Of a DNA stretch of 64,000 nucleotides, positions 9,191-19,400 are shown in pieces. Below the pieces are notes generated by a model. That model worked only from the letters and a program-made list of their open reading frames with translations, was not told the origin of the DNA and searched no databases. Where the stretch lies: positions 1 to 64,000 of the forward strand of contig NZ_JACXAE010000067.1 in the NCBI RefSeq assembly GCF_014698965.1, in the 5' to 3' direction. Positions within the stretch are counted from its first letter, which is position 1, and each line of letters opens with the position of its first letter. The position numbers were made by a program, and so were the translations under genes. Source of the stretch: Iningainema tapete BLCC-T55. GTDB lineage: Bacteria > Cyanobacteriota > Cyanobacteriia > Cyanobacteriales > Nostocaceae.

Positions 9191-9263
9191 ATTATAAAAC
9201 TTTGTTACTCTCTCTTTCCTCTGCGTTCTCTGCGGTTTATAAAAAATCCAAAATCTCAATATT

Positions 9264-10031
9264 ATGAAAAACCCTACCATACTATACTTAGCTATATTAC
9301 TAGATATAGCCCTAATTACAGCCTTTCCTGAATCAATAACAGCGCGATCGCAACTCATACCCAGTCAAGTTGCGAATGAAACCCGAAGTGTAAAACCTAG
9401 AGAAACTAGGAAAAAAATTAAATATAAGCCTCCTAAAGTTGGCGCGCCTGATCATAGACTAGGAGGGGCATCCCGTGGCGATAATTGTGGCTCAGAGCAA
9501 AAGTCTCTCCAAGCTTTGTTACCTGCAAATAACTTAGGACTAACCATATCAGAATACCCGACGTTATTTGTATATATTCCCCCAATTTCTACACAATTAG
9601 CAGAATTGAAGTTACGAGAAGCAGACAGTAAAAAGGTAGTTTATCAAAAGATATTGAAGCTCAGAGCTACTTCCGGTATTGTTAGCTTTAGTATCGGAGC
9701 TAAAGACATGCCACCACTCAAAATTGGTCATAATTATCGCTGGATTCTCTCCATAATTTGCAATTCTCAAGACAGATCTGAAGACGCATTTGTGGGAGGA
9801 TGGATTCAAAGAATTGAACCAAGTTCAACTCTTATGAGTCAGTTGAATAAGACAAAACCACGCGATCATCCAGCGTTATATGCTGAATCTGGTATCTGGC
9901 ACGAAACTTTGACCAAATTAGCACAGATGCGCTACTCTTACCCACAGGATTCAACTGCTTCAGCCGACTGGGTAGAGTTGTTAGAGTCTGTTGGATTAGG
10001 TAAAATTGCTCAAGAACCGTTAATTAACTAG
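9264..10031 (+). CDS. DUF928-domain protein, exported
   Basis: This 255-residue protein begins with a hydrophobic signal-like segment (LYLAILLDIALITAFP) and carries the DUF928 signature GAPDHRLGGASRGDNC followed by LQALLPANNLGLTISEYPTLFVYIP. DUF928 proteins are common in filamentous cyanobacteria beside CHASE2 and CHAT genes, as here; their function is unknown. It lies 73 bases after the CHASE2 stop, in a spacer that holds a common Nostocales repeat (CCTCTGCGTTCTCTGCGG). It is probably secreted to the periplasm. Confidence 0.85.
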   Translation: MKNPTILYLAILLDIALITAFPESITARSQLIPSQVANETRSVKPRETRKKIKYKPPKVGAPDHRLGGASRGDNCGSEQKSLQALLPANNLGLTISEYPTLFVYIPPISTQLAELKLREADSKKVVYQKILKLRATSGIVSFSIGAKDMPPLKIGHNYRWILSIICNSQDRSEDAFVGGWIQRIEPSSTLMSQLNKTKPRDHPALYAESGIWHETLTKLAQMRYSYPQDSTASADWVELLESVGLGKIAQEPLIN

Positions 10032-10179
10032 TCTCATCTACCTCAAACTTGATCTTTCGATAATTTTTTCGGGAATTTATCAAGAAAACGGTTATCTTGG
10101 CTTGTAGATATTTTTGTCACCAATCGCCTACCAATTTATACAGAACATCTTGGCGGTGGCAGTAACGTTTTTGGAATAT

Positions 10180-10434
10180 ATGACAATGCTATTTGCTACT
10201 CCTCTCAAACCCATCAATTCCTTACCTACTCTGCGTCGCGGTAATTCTGGCGAAGATGTCAAATACCTGCAAAACCTCTTGAAGGAGATTGGCTTGTCTC
10301 TAACAGTTGATGGTATTTTTGGCGAACGTACAGAGCTAGCTGTGAAAAAACTCCAAGCAAACCATAATTTGCGCTTAGATGGAATTGTTGGTTCCAACAC
10401 CTGGAATGGCATTTATTTCGAGCTGAGGGATTGA
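10180..10434 (+). CDS. Peptidoglycan-binding domain protein
   Basis: This is an 84-residue protein when read from ATG 10180; an in-frame TTG at 10114 would add 22 residues without domain support. It consists almost entirely of one PG_binding_1 module: LRRGNSGEDVKYLQNLL, DGIFGERTELAVKKLQ, GIVGSNTW. Such domains bind cell-wall peptidoglycan, but no catalytic domain is attached and no clear signal peptide is seen. A bidirectional hairpin follows 10 bases after the stop. Confidence 0.8.
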   Translation: MTMLFATPLKPINSLPTLRRGNSGEDVKYLQNLLKEIGLSLTVDGIFGERTELAVKKLQANHNLRLDGIVGSNTWNGIYFELRD

Positions 10435-10444
10435 TTCCCCTAGA

Positions 10445-10479
10445 AGATCCCCGACAAATAAATGCGTTGTCGGGGATCT
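10445..10479. terminator. Bidirectional hairpin between convergent genes
   Basis: This inverted repeat has 11-base arms AGATCCCCGAC/GTCGGGGATCT around a 13-base loop, followed by AGTTTG. It lies between the convergent peptidoglycan-binding and GAF genes, as expected of a shared terminator. The same arm sequence recurs at 12655 and 61072, so it is also a repeat family. Confidence 0.75.
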
Positions 10480-10488
10480 AGTTTGCTT

Positions 10489-11160
10489 CTATGTTAACTT
10501 GGTACTAAGTGGCTGTGACTGGTGAAAAAATCCCCGCCAGTTTTGTATTATGTCCACATAAGAGCAAAGTTGCGTCTTGATTAAAGAGAAGTTAGAAGCG
10601 AATCGTTGTTTTTTGACACAAGAGGTAGGTATACTCAGTTCTACTAACTCGGAGCCAGATACCTGGTTATTGACAACTCTTGTATCCGCTATTATCCCCT
10701 CGATGAGATTTGCCACTCGTTGCATTTGCTGCACATCTGATTGAGTGAACTTTTTGGGCGCTGTAGTGCCGACGTGCAATACTCCAATCTTACTTTGCTT
10801 GACGGGCAAAGGGATGCCGATGAGCGATCGCAAACCTGAATCGCGTAGGATTGGGCTAACAACCTCTATTTGCGAGACATCATTGACGATTATTGGTTCA
10901 TTGCTTGCGGCAATAGTACCTGCAAAGCCTTTTCCAATTGGGATACGGACTTCTTGTGTAATTTCTTCTTCCAGTCCGATAGTAGTATACACTGCCAAAT
11001 TTCGCTGATCCGAAGGCAGCAGAAGGGTGGCTGTATCTACAGACATGTAATCTCGCAGCCACTCAAGTAACTTTTGCACAGAAGCAGCAAGCTTAGTTTC
11101 TCTTTCTAGCTGCTCTTTATCTATGACAACATCCCAACCTTTGTAAAAATCTGGTATCAC
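10489..11160 (-). CDS. GAF-domain protein
   Basis: This soluble protein of about 223 residues has one GAF domain at about residues 20-165 (LLEWLRDYMSVDTATLLLP, GKGFAGTIAASNEPIIV, LRSLIGIPL, IGVLHVG). GAF domains bind small ligands or act as signalling inputs; no output domain is attached. The last 55 residues look unrelated to GAF. The GTG at 11160 has AAGGAG 8 bases upstream and is preferred over the TTG at 11166, which is too close to that site. No functional partner is obvious. Confidence 0.8.
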   Translation of the reverse strand: MIPDFYKGWDVVIDKEQLERETKLAASVQKLLEWLRDYMSVDTATLLLPSDQRNLAVYTTIGLEEEITQEVRIPIGKGFAGTIAASNEPIIVNDVSQIEVVSPILRDSGLRSLIGIPLPVKQSKIGVLHVGTTAPKKFTQSDVQQMQRVANLIEGIIADTRVVNNQVSGSELVELSIPTSCVKKQRFASNFSLIKTQLCSYVDIIQNWRGFFHQSQPLSTKLT

Positions 11161-11390
11161 TATCAAGTCTCCTTAACGAGTTTACAGGTTGAACAAGAAA
11201 TTGGAAATGAAAGGTTGCTCAAATATTCTGAAAATAAGTAAGCTACCAGAATTGACGATGGCACAGCGATTAAGAGCCATCTAATAGCTACTATTTTAAG
11301 AGATAAATCTGCTCTAAGTAAGTTTTGATGCACGAGGTAACCACCGGAGAATGCATAATATAAAGGCTGTGCAAAGCGCGAGCAGCACGA

Positions 11391-12584
11391 TTATAAGCAG
11401 GTGCAATACCTAAAGACAAAAAGGGTAAGCATTGCAAAAACAACACTTGTGAAAAACACGCTACTAATTCCACCAATACCAAAGACTATTCCCGTCAGTA
11501 GCGGTCCTAAAGTTTGCCCTAAGCCGTAAAATGTCCCATTGACTGATAAAATTGTCGCCAGATATTCTCTAGGTGCTAACTCTGCTAGAAGAGTCTGAAT
11601 ACTAGGGAAACCAAGCCCTAAACCCATGCCAAAAATAGTAGTTGGGATTAATAGTAACCAGATGTTTGGTATGAAGGGAACAATCAATAGAGCTAGAGCA
11701 TACAACACAAATGATGCTCTAATTAATGTTGTGGGGCGAAATTTATTGGCTAACTTTCCTAACTGGGAAGCAGTAATTACAATTGCTACAGAAACACTGG
11801 ATTGGAACAGCCCAATTGTTGAGGGTGGTGCATTGAATGTATCGTGAAGTAACTTTGGTAAATAAGTTACATAAGCTCCGTACAGAAGAGCAAAGTTAGC
11901 CGCACTGGCGATGAAAATTCCGAGTAACTGACGATTTTTTAGAGCGACGAGAGCATTTTGCAAATACGCCTTGAGGTGGCGCGCGCCTTGAGGTTCGGGA
12001 TTTTTTAGCCCAAACAACACCAACAACGCAAGCGGAATTGCCACTATAGGAACCATGAACGGGTAAAACCAGCCAAATGTTGCCAAAAAGCCGCCAATTA
12101 TCGGGTAACTAGCTGTGCCGATACTGCTGATACTGGCATTGTAACCCATAGCCGTAGTTCGCCTGTCTCCCTTATACAAATCACCAATTACGGTAATGCT
12201 CAAAGAAAGCAAAGAAGCCGCACCAATTCCTTGTATAAAACGAAATAAAAGTAGAAGATTAAAGTCACGCGCCAACGCGCAAGCTCCTCCAGCGATGCCA
12301 AATAAAAATAGTGAAGGAACAATAATTTTCTTTCTACCCAATCTATCAGCAAGGATACCAATAACAGGACCTAAAATTAAAGCAGGAAACGTAAATACTG
12401 TAATCAACAATCCAATATTTTTGGGGTTGACGTTTAAAGCTTTAGCTACGCTGGGGAAAGACGGAGCCACGCTAGCTACTCCCAAAACTGCCACGAGAGT
12501 TACTGCACAAGCAATCTGAAAATTACTATCCAGATAAAGTTTCTTTGGTGGTTGCTGCTGGCTATTTGCACCTGGTGGTAGCAT
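11391..12584 (-). CDS. MFS transporter
   Basis: This is a 397-residue major facilitator with about 12 hydrophobic segments in two halves. The loop 2-3 signature is visible as GILADRLGRKKI, and a cytoplasmic linker (LKNPEPQGARHLKAYLQ) divides the halves. MFS proteins of this type export drugs or small metabolites by proton antiport; the substrate cannot be read from the sequence. The C-terminus ends abruptly after the last membrane helix (FVFRYCTCL). It is monocistronic on the minus strand. Confidence 0.87.
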   Translation of the reverse strand: MLPPGANSQQQPPKKLYLDSNFQIACAVTLVAVLGVASVAPSFPSVAKALNVNPKNIGLLITVFTFPALILGPVIGILADRLGRKKIIVPSLFLFGIAGGACALARDFNLLLLFRFIQGIGAASLLSLSITVIGDLYKGDRRTTAMGYNASISSIGTASYPIIGGFLATFGWFYPFMVPIVAIPLALLVLFGLKNPEPQGARHLKAYLQNALVALKNRQLLGIFIASAANFALLYGAYVTYLPKLLHDTFNAPPSTIGLFQSSVSVAIVITASQLGKLANKFRPTTLIRASFVLYALALLIVPFIPNIWLLLIPTTIFGMGLGLGFPSIQTLLAELAPREYLATILSVNGTFYGLGQTLGPLLTGIVFGIGGISSVFFTSVVFAMLTLFVFRYCTCL

Positions 12585-12612
12585 GAAGTTTATTATTTAA
12601 TTTAGTAAAAAT

Positions 12613-12647
12613 TAAACCATAGATGAACACAGATGAACACAGATGCA
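12613..12647. repeat. CATCTGTGTTCATCTGTGG-type repeat
   Basis: The spacer upstream of the MFS gene holds ATGAACACAGATGAACACAG, a simple repeat also seen in the other orientation at 56436-56463. It is a common Nostocales intergenic repeat with no known role. Confidence 0.6.
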
Positions 12648-12654
12648 AACTCCC

Positions 12655-12689
12655 AAGATCCCCGACTTCTGTGAGAAGTCGGGGATCTT
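12655..12689 (-). terminator. Hairpin downstream of the Gly/Asn-rich gene
   Basis: Arms AAGATCCCCGACTTCT and AGAAGTCGGGGATCTT enclose a 3-base loop, a very stable hairpin. It lies 16 bases past the stop of the minus-strand gene at 12705-13013. It belongs to the same repeat family as 10445 and 61072. Confidence 0.75.
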
Positions 12690-12704
12690 ATTTGTCACGC
12701 ATAA

Positions 12705-13013
12705 TTAAATTCCACCGAAGTCACCGGAATTACCACCACCAAAGGGGTTGTTACTGCCAATAGCAGGATTGTTAACACCAGCTGTGGGATTGAACTCAAA
12801 GGGGTTGCCACCAAAGGGGTTGCTAGCAAGATTACTCCCACTACCACCAAGTAATTCTGGAATGCTAACATCAAGAAGATCAAGCAGAGGATCGAAAGGG
12901 GTTCTTACCCGTTCGGTACGAGTGAAATTGAACTCGTAATTGTAGCTGCCTGTAGATGTGGATGAATTACCGGGAGTGGAATTGCCACCAAAGATCAGAT
13001 TATCTTCGCCCAT
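12705..13013 (-). CDS. Gly/Asn/Pro-rich small protein
   Basis: I do not recognise a family. This 102-residue protein is acidic, without cysteine or a signal peptide. Its second half is built of irregular Asn-Pro-Phe-Gly-Gly units (SNPFGGNPFEFNP, NNPFGGGNSGDFGG). The first half has a short hydrophobic core (FDPLLDLLDVSIPELLGG). A ribosome site (GAGG) stands 9 bases before the ATG, and a hairpin follows the stop, so it is likely a real single gene. Low-complexity composition suggests a disordered or structural protein. The next upstream gene is a PEP-CTERM protein in the same direction. Confidence 0.65.
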   Translation of the reverse strand: MGEDNLIFGGNSTPGNSSTSTGSYNYEFNFTRTERVRTPFDPLLDLLDVSIPELLGGSGSNLASNPFGGNPFEFNPTAGVNNPAIGSNNPFGGGNSGDFGGI

Positions 13014-13185
13014 TTTAGTGTCCTCGTATGATATTTGGAACTAATTGCCCTACACCAGTATTTATACTTCGATTCTCAGTAATCAACTTGCTATATCTTT
13101 TTGATTTTTTGATTCTTTATTATTAAATACTGTTGCAGTTCGGGCGTTGCTGAATCAAGATCTGAATATGCAAAAATCACGATTT

Positions 13186-13217
13186 TGTAGAGACGCGATG
13201 TTCCTCGCGTCTCTACA
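13186..13217. repeat. TAGAGACG-type palindrome
   Basis: Arms TGTAGAGACGCGA and TCGCGTCTCTACA, with a short loop, begin 2 bases past the stop of the PEP-CTERM gene at 13220. The position suggests a terminator-like or REP-like role. Confidence 0.85.
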
Positions 13218-13219
13218 TT

Positions 13220-13870
13220 TTAGATGGCAGATTTAAGGCGGCGGCGTAGTAGGAAACCAGTTGTGATCGCGCCTATACCTACTAGCGTTGCAGTATTTCC
13301 TGATTCTGGAACTTGTTGCGGAACTACGAAAGAGCCACTGATGAAAGCCCTCCCTCTCAATGGACCACTTGGGTCTTGATCGAGAGACTCGCTTTCGTTA
13401 AAATTAAGAGTACCAGTAGCGCCACTGAATCTACCTGCACCGCCAGTGATGTTTATAACACCTGTACCATTCAATGTGTTGGTGATGGGATCAATAATGG
13501 CGATCGCATTACTACTGCCAAATATTCGATCATCTCCACTGCCAAAAAATGTATCAACTCCTGTTGGAAATCCGGACAAACCAACCCTTGCCGGATCTGC
13601 AAAAAATCTAAACCCATTTATAGCCGGATCAAAACGGCTATAGTTGCTTGCACTAGTAAAATTAGTCAGACCGTAGGGTGCATCAGGGTTAAAACCTGAA
13701 ACGGTTGCGATTGAAACATCGGTATTTTCTATAGGTCTGAGGATTACGTCTGTATCGTAAAATGCCTCAAAGGGAAAAACTGTTTGCGCTGCTACTTTTT
13801 TTACACCAGATGCGAAACTGACTAAAGTCACAGCTATGGGAATAAACCAAGGGATGCATGACCGAAGCAT
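13220..13870 (-). CDS. PEP-CTERM sorting-domain protein (tandem copy 1)
   Basis: This 216-residue exported protein has an N-terminal signal peptide (about 28 residues, ending KVAAQ) and a C-terminal PEP-CTERM sorting signal: VPESGNTATLVGIGA, a hydrophobic stretch, and RRRLK. PEP-CTERM proteins are thought to be processed by exosortases and associated with envelope or exopolysaccharide. The middle (GTGVINITGGAGRFSGATGTL) resembles a beta-rich secreted domain. It is a paralogue of the next gene upstream (13871-14058 spacer), with the same layout and near-identical C-terminus. The exosortase gene is not in the window. Confidence 0.88.
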   Translation of the reverse strand: MLRSCIPWFIPIAVTLVSFASGVKKVAAQTVFPFEAFYDTDVILRPIENTDVSIATVSGFNPDAPYGLTNFTSASNYSRFDPAINGFRFFADPARVGLSGFPTGVDTFFGSGDDRIFGSSNAIAIIDPITNTLNGTGVINITGGAGRFSGATGTLNFNESESLDQDPSGPLRGRAFISGSFVVPQQVPESGNTATLVGIGAITTGFLLRRRLKSAI

Positions 13871-14022
13871 AATTTACTTCTTATCTCTAATCAATTATTA
13901 ATTATTTAATCATACATTGTGGATTATACTTAATATACAAATATAAATGTATCGGTAATAAATTTTTTGTAAATATAAAAAATATAGCAATTATCATTCG
14001 CCGACAACCCGCAGCAACCCTT

Positions 14023-14050
14023 GTAGAGACGTTCCGCCGGAACGTCTCTA
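14023..14050. repeat. TAGAGACG-type palindrome
   Basis: This palindrome has arms GTAGAGACGTTCC and GGAACGTCTCTA. It lies 8 bases past the stop of the second PEP-CTERM gene and matches the copies at 30689 and 30944 in its core. Confidence 0.85.
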
Positions 14051-14058
14051 GATCATGT

Positions 14059-14706
14059 CTATTTAACGATGCTGAAGTTGCGGTAGCGGCGTAGCATTAA
14101 AGCAGAGCCGATCGCGCCTATACCTACTAGCGTTGCCGTATTTCCTGGTTCTGGAACTTGCTGCGGAACTTCGATAGAACCACTCACAACAGCTTTACCA
14201 TTTAAGGTAATAATATCTCCAAGAGTAACTATGTCCTCTTCAGAATATAATAGTGTGCCTGTAGCGTTCTCGAATATACCTTCACCACCAGTGATATTTA
14301 CTACACCACCACCTTTTGCCGTGAGGTTTGCTAAGTCAACTGAAGCACTGGCATCACCTAATCCAAACACCTTATTTGTGCCACTTCCAAAAGTAATGTA
14401 GCCTAATGGGTAGCCTGTTAAACCAAATACTTCCGGATCATTGTTAATAGTGAGATTTCCGTTGGCGTCAGCCACCGAGTATGTCAAACCATCATACTGG
14501 TTTAAGCCATATTGGGCGTCAAGACTAAAACCTGTCTCAACTACCTGTGAAACGTTTCCACTGATGGGGGTAATTTTAACTACTGTGGTATAGTTGCCCA
14601 GAAATGGATAGATTGTCTGTGCCGTTGCTCGTGCTGCACTTGAGCAAATACTAACGAATGTGAGGGCTAGTGGAACCAGCCATGCAGTGTGCGATCGCCG
14701 TAACAT
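14059..14706 (-). CDS. PEP-CTERM sorting-domain protein (tandem copy 2)
   Basis: This exported protein of about 215 residues has a signal peptide (MLRRSHTAWLVPLAL..., ending ATAQ), a beta-rich middle with GGGVVNITGGEGIFENATGTL, and a PEP-CTERM tail (VPEPGNTATLVGIGA, hydrophobic segment, RRYR). It is a tandem paralogue of the gene at 13220-13870, clearest over the ITGG..F..ATGTL region and the tail. ATG 14706 has GGGAGG 7 bases upstream and is preferred over the TTG two codons earlier. The two genes share direction and a 188-base spacer that holds a palindrome, so they may be separate transcripts. Confidence 0.88.
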   Translation of the reverse strand: MLRRSHTAWLVPLALTFVSICSSAARATAQTIYPFLGNYTTVVKITPISGNVSQVVETGFSLDAQYGLNQYDGLTYSVADANGNLTINNDPEVFGLTGYPLGYITFGSGTNKVFGLGDASASVDLANLTAKGGGVVNITGGEGIFENATGTLLYSEEDIVTLGDIITLNGKAVVSGSIEVPQQVPEPGNTATLVGIGAIGSALMLRRYRNFSIVK

Positions 14707-15013
14707 TTGCAAGCCTCCCAGCTCAAAGAATATAGATTTTTACAAACTGTAGGGGCGAACAGTTGTTCGTCCTAACGGCTGTTGCCCTACAATGGCAAAC
14801 AAATAACCCGTAGCGCACCAGGCAATTTCTATAAGTCATTGCCTATAAAATATCACATTTCTCCTAAGTAAAAACCACATATTTTTTGAAAAAAGAAGCA
14901 AGAACGCTACTTGTCACAAAGGATATTTTATGATTGCGAAAAATGGAGGCTGAGCCGCCAAGACATCATTCCCAGGCGAACGCCTGGGAACGAGGAAGAG
15001 CAAATATGCAATC
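14707..15013. other. Intergenic region with two repeats
   Basis: No gene is visible. It holds an imperfect palindrome at 14749-14790 (arms GTAGGGGCGAACAG and CTGTTGCCCTAC) and a hairpin at 14969-14990 (TTCCCAGGCG/CGCCTGGGAA), a repeat also seen in variant form near the right edge of the window. The remainder is AT-rich. It separates the PEP-CTERM gene start from the end of the antiporter gene. Confidence 0.6.
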
Positions 15014-16405
15014 TTATCTACTTTCTTTCGCTTGCACAGAAACTGTTGCTGGCTCGCGAAACACCAACGATAATAAAGGTGGTGCGACAAAGGTAGTGAG
15101 AATTACCATGACTATGATTGCCGCATCTAAGGAACTTGGGAGGATACCGCTGGCTGAACCGATACCAGCAAATACCAATCCCACTTCTCCTCTAGGTATC
15201 ATACCAACACCGATCGCCAGCCGATTAATATCTGCTTGACCAAATACTGTAAATCCAGTGATAACTTTACCCAGAATGGCTACTAAAATTAGGAAGCTTG
15301 CCATAATTAGTCCTTCCCGATTTTCAGGTATCATTGGATTTAAAACACTGATATTAGTTTTGGCACTAACAACCACAAAAAAAATCGGGACTAGTATATC
15401 TGCGATTGGTACTATTTGATTTTTTAGCTCTCGACATTTGTGAGTTTCTGCTAAGACTATGCCTGCGGTAAAGGCTCCTAGAATTGCTTCTAATTTAATA
15501 ACTGTGGCAATGTATGAGAGAATAAAAGCAAAGATCAGGGCAGGGATCAAAAGCTGACCGCGAGTTTTGAGTTCAGTGACTATTTTGACAAAATAAGGAT
15601 TGAACCAGCGACCGATCAGAATTGACCCTACCAGGAAAGCTACTGCACTGACAATCAAATATAGTATATTTGTCAGTTCTACCTCTCCTGTCTTTGCCAA
15701 ACCAGCTACTACTGCTAGGACGATTATGCCTAAAATGTCGTCTAGCACTGCTGCGCCAATAATAATTTGACCTTCTTTGCTATTAAGGTGTTGTAGTTCT
15801 GCAAGCACTTTTGCAGTAATGCCAATACTTGTTGCCGTTAGGGCTGCACCAGCGAAAATAGCAGGAATAGTGGCGACATGAAACAACAATATTAACCCTA
15901 AAGTACCCCCAATAAACGGTGCGGCTACTCCCACTACTGCTACTATTGCTGATTGAGTACCTACTTCGAGCAGTTCTTTTAAGTTTGATTCCAACCCAAT
16001 TTCAAATAGCAGAATGACTACACCAATTTCTGCCAAAGTGGAGATAACTTCACTTTCTATTTGAAAAGCACTAGCTGCTCCATCTGTACTCAATCCGGCA
16101 GTGGTTTGTAAGAAATTCATCATTAAAGAGTTGCTGCTATCACCACCACCATCGGGAAATACCAGCAAATGAAAGGCAGAGATTCCGACTACTAAACCAC
16201 CCAACAGTTGTCCAAGAACAGGGGGTAAGTTAATTCGAGCGCAAATCTCTGCACCGATAGTGCTGGCAAGGTAAATAACTACCAAACTCATCATTACTCC
16301 GGCAAGAATTACAGGAGCATTTTCTGATTCTGTGGTTGTTGCTAGCATTGGAATATGCCACAAATCAAACCTTATTACCCTGGTAATAGTACTTATTAAC
16401 ATCAT
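15014..16405 (-). CDS. Cation:proton antiporter (CPA2/KefB type)
   Basis: This inner-membrane Na+/H+ or K+/H+ exchanger of about 463 residues has 12 or so hydrophobic segments. Typical CPA2 features are LPPVLGQLLGGLVVGIS near the N-terminus, LLFEIGLESNLKELLEVG, and the paired-helix region AAVLDDILGIIVLAV that carries the transport Asp residues. There is no C-terminal TrkA domain. ATG 16405 (with AGGAG upstream) avoids overlap with the efflux-pump gene; an in-frame start at 16471 would overlap it by 38 bases. It is probably the last gene of the efflux operon. Confidence 0.87.
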   Translation of the reverse strand: MMLISTITRVIRFDLWHIPMLATTTESENAPVILAGVMMSLVVIYLASTIGAEICARINLPPVLGQLLGGLVVGISAFHLLVFPDGGGDSSNSLMMNFLQTTAGLSTDGAASAFQIESEVISTLAEIGVVILLFEIGLESNLKELLEVGTQSAIVAVVGVAAPFIGGTLGLILLFHVATIPAIFAGAALTATSIGITAKVLAELQHLNSKEGQIIIGAAVLDDILGIIVLAVVAGLAKTGEVELTNILYLIVSAVAFLVGSILIGRWFNPYFVKIVTELKTRGQLLIPALIFAFILSYIATVIKLEAILGAFTAGIVLAETHKCRELKNQIVPIADILVPIFFVVVSAKTNISVLNPMIPENREGLIMASFLILVAILGKVITGFTVFGQADINRLAIGVGMIPRGEVGLVFAGIGSASGILPSSLDAAIIVMVILTTFVAPPLLSLVFREPATVSVQAKESR

Positions 16406-16433
16406 TAGCAAATTTTCTCCTGTCTCCTTCAAT

Positions 16434-19400
16434 TTACCGATGTGTTTCTGAAGGAACTTTACCATCTTCAACCGCAGGCTGTAGCTGATAAGATTGACGA
16501 CGAGGCAGTAGGCGAGCGCGCATTTTTCCGATCACAATATAGAGAATTGGCACGAGAAACAGACTCAAAATAGTAGAGACAAGTGTACCGCCAACAATAG
16601 CTGTGCCGAGAGATCTTCTGCTAGCGGCGCCGGCTCCTTCAGGAAATAGCAATGGCCAAATACCCAAAATAAAGGAAAATGTTGTCATCAAAATTGGTCG
16701 CAAGCGTTGTTCTGATGCTTCGATGGCAGCTTTAGTAATAGAGCGTCCCTGCTCGCGTAATTGGTTGGCAAACTCCACAATTAAAATAGCGTTCTTACTT
16801 GCCAAACCAATTAACATCACCAAACCCACCTGGCAGTATATATCATTAGAAAGACCTCGTAGCGACTGAAAAGACAGCGCTCCCAAAATAGCCAAGGGAA
16901 CTGACAACATAATAATCAACGGATCAACGAAGTTTTCATACTGGGCAGCCAGCACGAGAAAAACGAAGATCAATCCCATGCCAAAAATCAACGGTGCTTG
17001 CCCACCAGATTGTTTTTCTTCTAACGTGATCCCTGCCCATTCATAACCTAAACTATTTGGTAAAACCCGGTTTGCCAATTGCTCCATCGCCGCAACTGCT
17101 TGTCCAGAACTATAACCAGGAGCAGCAGAGCCATTAATTTCAATCGAGCGGAACAAATTGTAGTGGTTAATTGTTTGCGCCCCGGTACTAGGAGTCACTT
17201 TCACTAAATTGCTGAGGGGAACCATTTGACCGTTATCTTGACCATTGGCTTGATTGCTGGTAGAACGAACGTATAAACGACCAATATCCTGAGGATTAGA
17301 GCGAAACGGAGCGTCTGCTTGGACATAAACTCGGTAAGTCCGCTGGAGGTAATTAAAGTCGTTAACGTAGCGCGAACCCAAATAACTTTGTAGAGTATTG
17401 AAGATATCATCTACATCAACTTGCAAAGCTTTGGCTTTATTACGGTCTACTTCAATCAAATACTGAGGTGTACTTGCAGCATAAGTACTGAATACCGCTT
17501 GCAATCCTGGTGTTTGATTTCCCTGCTGGAGTAATTGTCCCATAGCTTGTAGCAGAGTATTCAAGCCACTGTTACCTCTCCTATCTTGTAACTGAAATTG
17601 AAAACCGCTAAAACTTCCTAAACCGCGAATTGATGGTGGATTCACTGGCAAAACTCTTGCGTCTGTAATTGCCGATAGCTTACCTTGCAAATTGCCAATA
17701 ATTGCCTGTACTGCCTGCTCTGGCTTACGGCGTTCTGCCCAAGGGATGAGGGTTGTAAAAATTACACCATTGTTTGCAGTGCTACCACTAAAACTAAAAC
17801 CACCTACGGCGAAAGTACCTCTAACTTCGGGCAATTTGAGGATTTCTTTTTCTACTTGACGCATCACTTTGCTAGTGTAGTTAAGTGATACCCCTTCTGG
17901 TCCTTGGATAATGGTAATAAAGTAGCCTTGGTCTTCATCAGGCAGAAATGCTGTTGGTACGCTGACATAAATCCAACCTGTTAACACCAAAGACGCGACA
18001 AACACCACCATCACAACGAATCTAATTCGATTCAAAAAAATTAGTGACTGCTCGTATTTTCTGCGTGTCCAATTAATTAAGTTATTAAACTGCCTAAATA
18101 TCCAACCCATCCAACCGCCCATTTTTTGTCCGCGACGTAATAGTAGGGCAGAAAGGGTAGGAGTCAAAATGATCGCTAGAGTTGTTGAAATGCCCACTGC
18201 AAAAGCAATTGTTAGGGCAAATTGGCGATAAATCTGTCCTGTTGCGCCGGGGAAAAAGGCTACTGGGATAAACACTGCCATCAGCACTAAGGAAGAAGCA
18301 AGTACTGCGCCAAACAGTTCACGCATTGACGTAGAAGCTGCTTGAGCAGGCGTCATCTCTTCTTCCTCAATTAAGCGAGAAATATCCTCAACCACAACGA
18401 TCGCATCATCAACTGTTAGCCCTGTAGCTAGAGTCAAACCAAACAAGGTGAGGGTGTTGATTGAAAATCCGAAAGCTTTGATGATCGCAAATGTACCAAT
18501 TAATGTTAAAGGAATGACAACTGCAGGAATGATGGTAGTGCGCCAATCTTGTAAGAAAATAAAAATTACTAGAATGACAAGACCAACTGATTCAAAAAGA
18601 CTTTGCACCACTTCCGTGAGGGATTCTTCTACAAATAAAGTCGTGTCAAATGCTACTTGGTATTGCATTCCCGGCGGAAACTGTTGTTTCACTCGTTCCA
18701 TTTCCGCTTTGACAATCCGGGCAACGTCTAGGGCATTACTTCCTGGAGTGGAAAATATCCCGATCCCCACCCCATCTTTGCCTCTAAATCTGAGAAAGGA
18801 GTTGTAGTTTTCTGCTCCCAGTTCCACACGTCCTACATCTTTGAGCTTGATCAGCGTTCCATCTCCACCTGTTTGTAGAACTACGTTTTCAAACTCAGAT
18901 GGTTCCGTAAGCCTACTGATAGCTTGTAAGTCTATCTGATACATCTGATCTTCAGAAGTCGGCTGCTGCCCGATTTGCCCAGCACCCACCTGAATGTTTT
19001 GTTCATTGAGAGCATCAATCACATCTTGTGCCGTCAAGTTGCGAGTTGCGAGGCGATTGGGATCGAGCCATACACGCATAGCGTAGCGACGTTCACCAAA
19101 AATCCGCGCCTCACTCACACCGTTGATTCTTCTCAGTGCATCTACTATGTAAAGGTCAGCGTAGTTACTTAAAAATACGTTAGTGTACTCGTTGTTGTCG
19201 CTGTATAATCCTATTGCTAACAAAATATCAGTGGACTGTTTGCTAACTGTTACTCCTGTTCGCTGTACTGGTTCTGGCAACTGAGGTTCAGCCAGGGTTA
19301 CGCGATTTTGCACATCAACCGCTGCAATATCTTTGTTGCGCGATGGATCAAATGTGACTGTAATCGTACTAGTACCATTATTACTGCTACTAGAGGTCAT

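Noticed and set aside
11291-11482. Minus-strand frame past the MFS stop
   Set aside because: It overlaps the MFS C-terminus in another frame and shows no start signal or family match.
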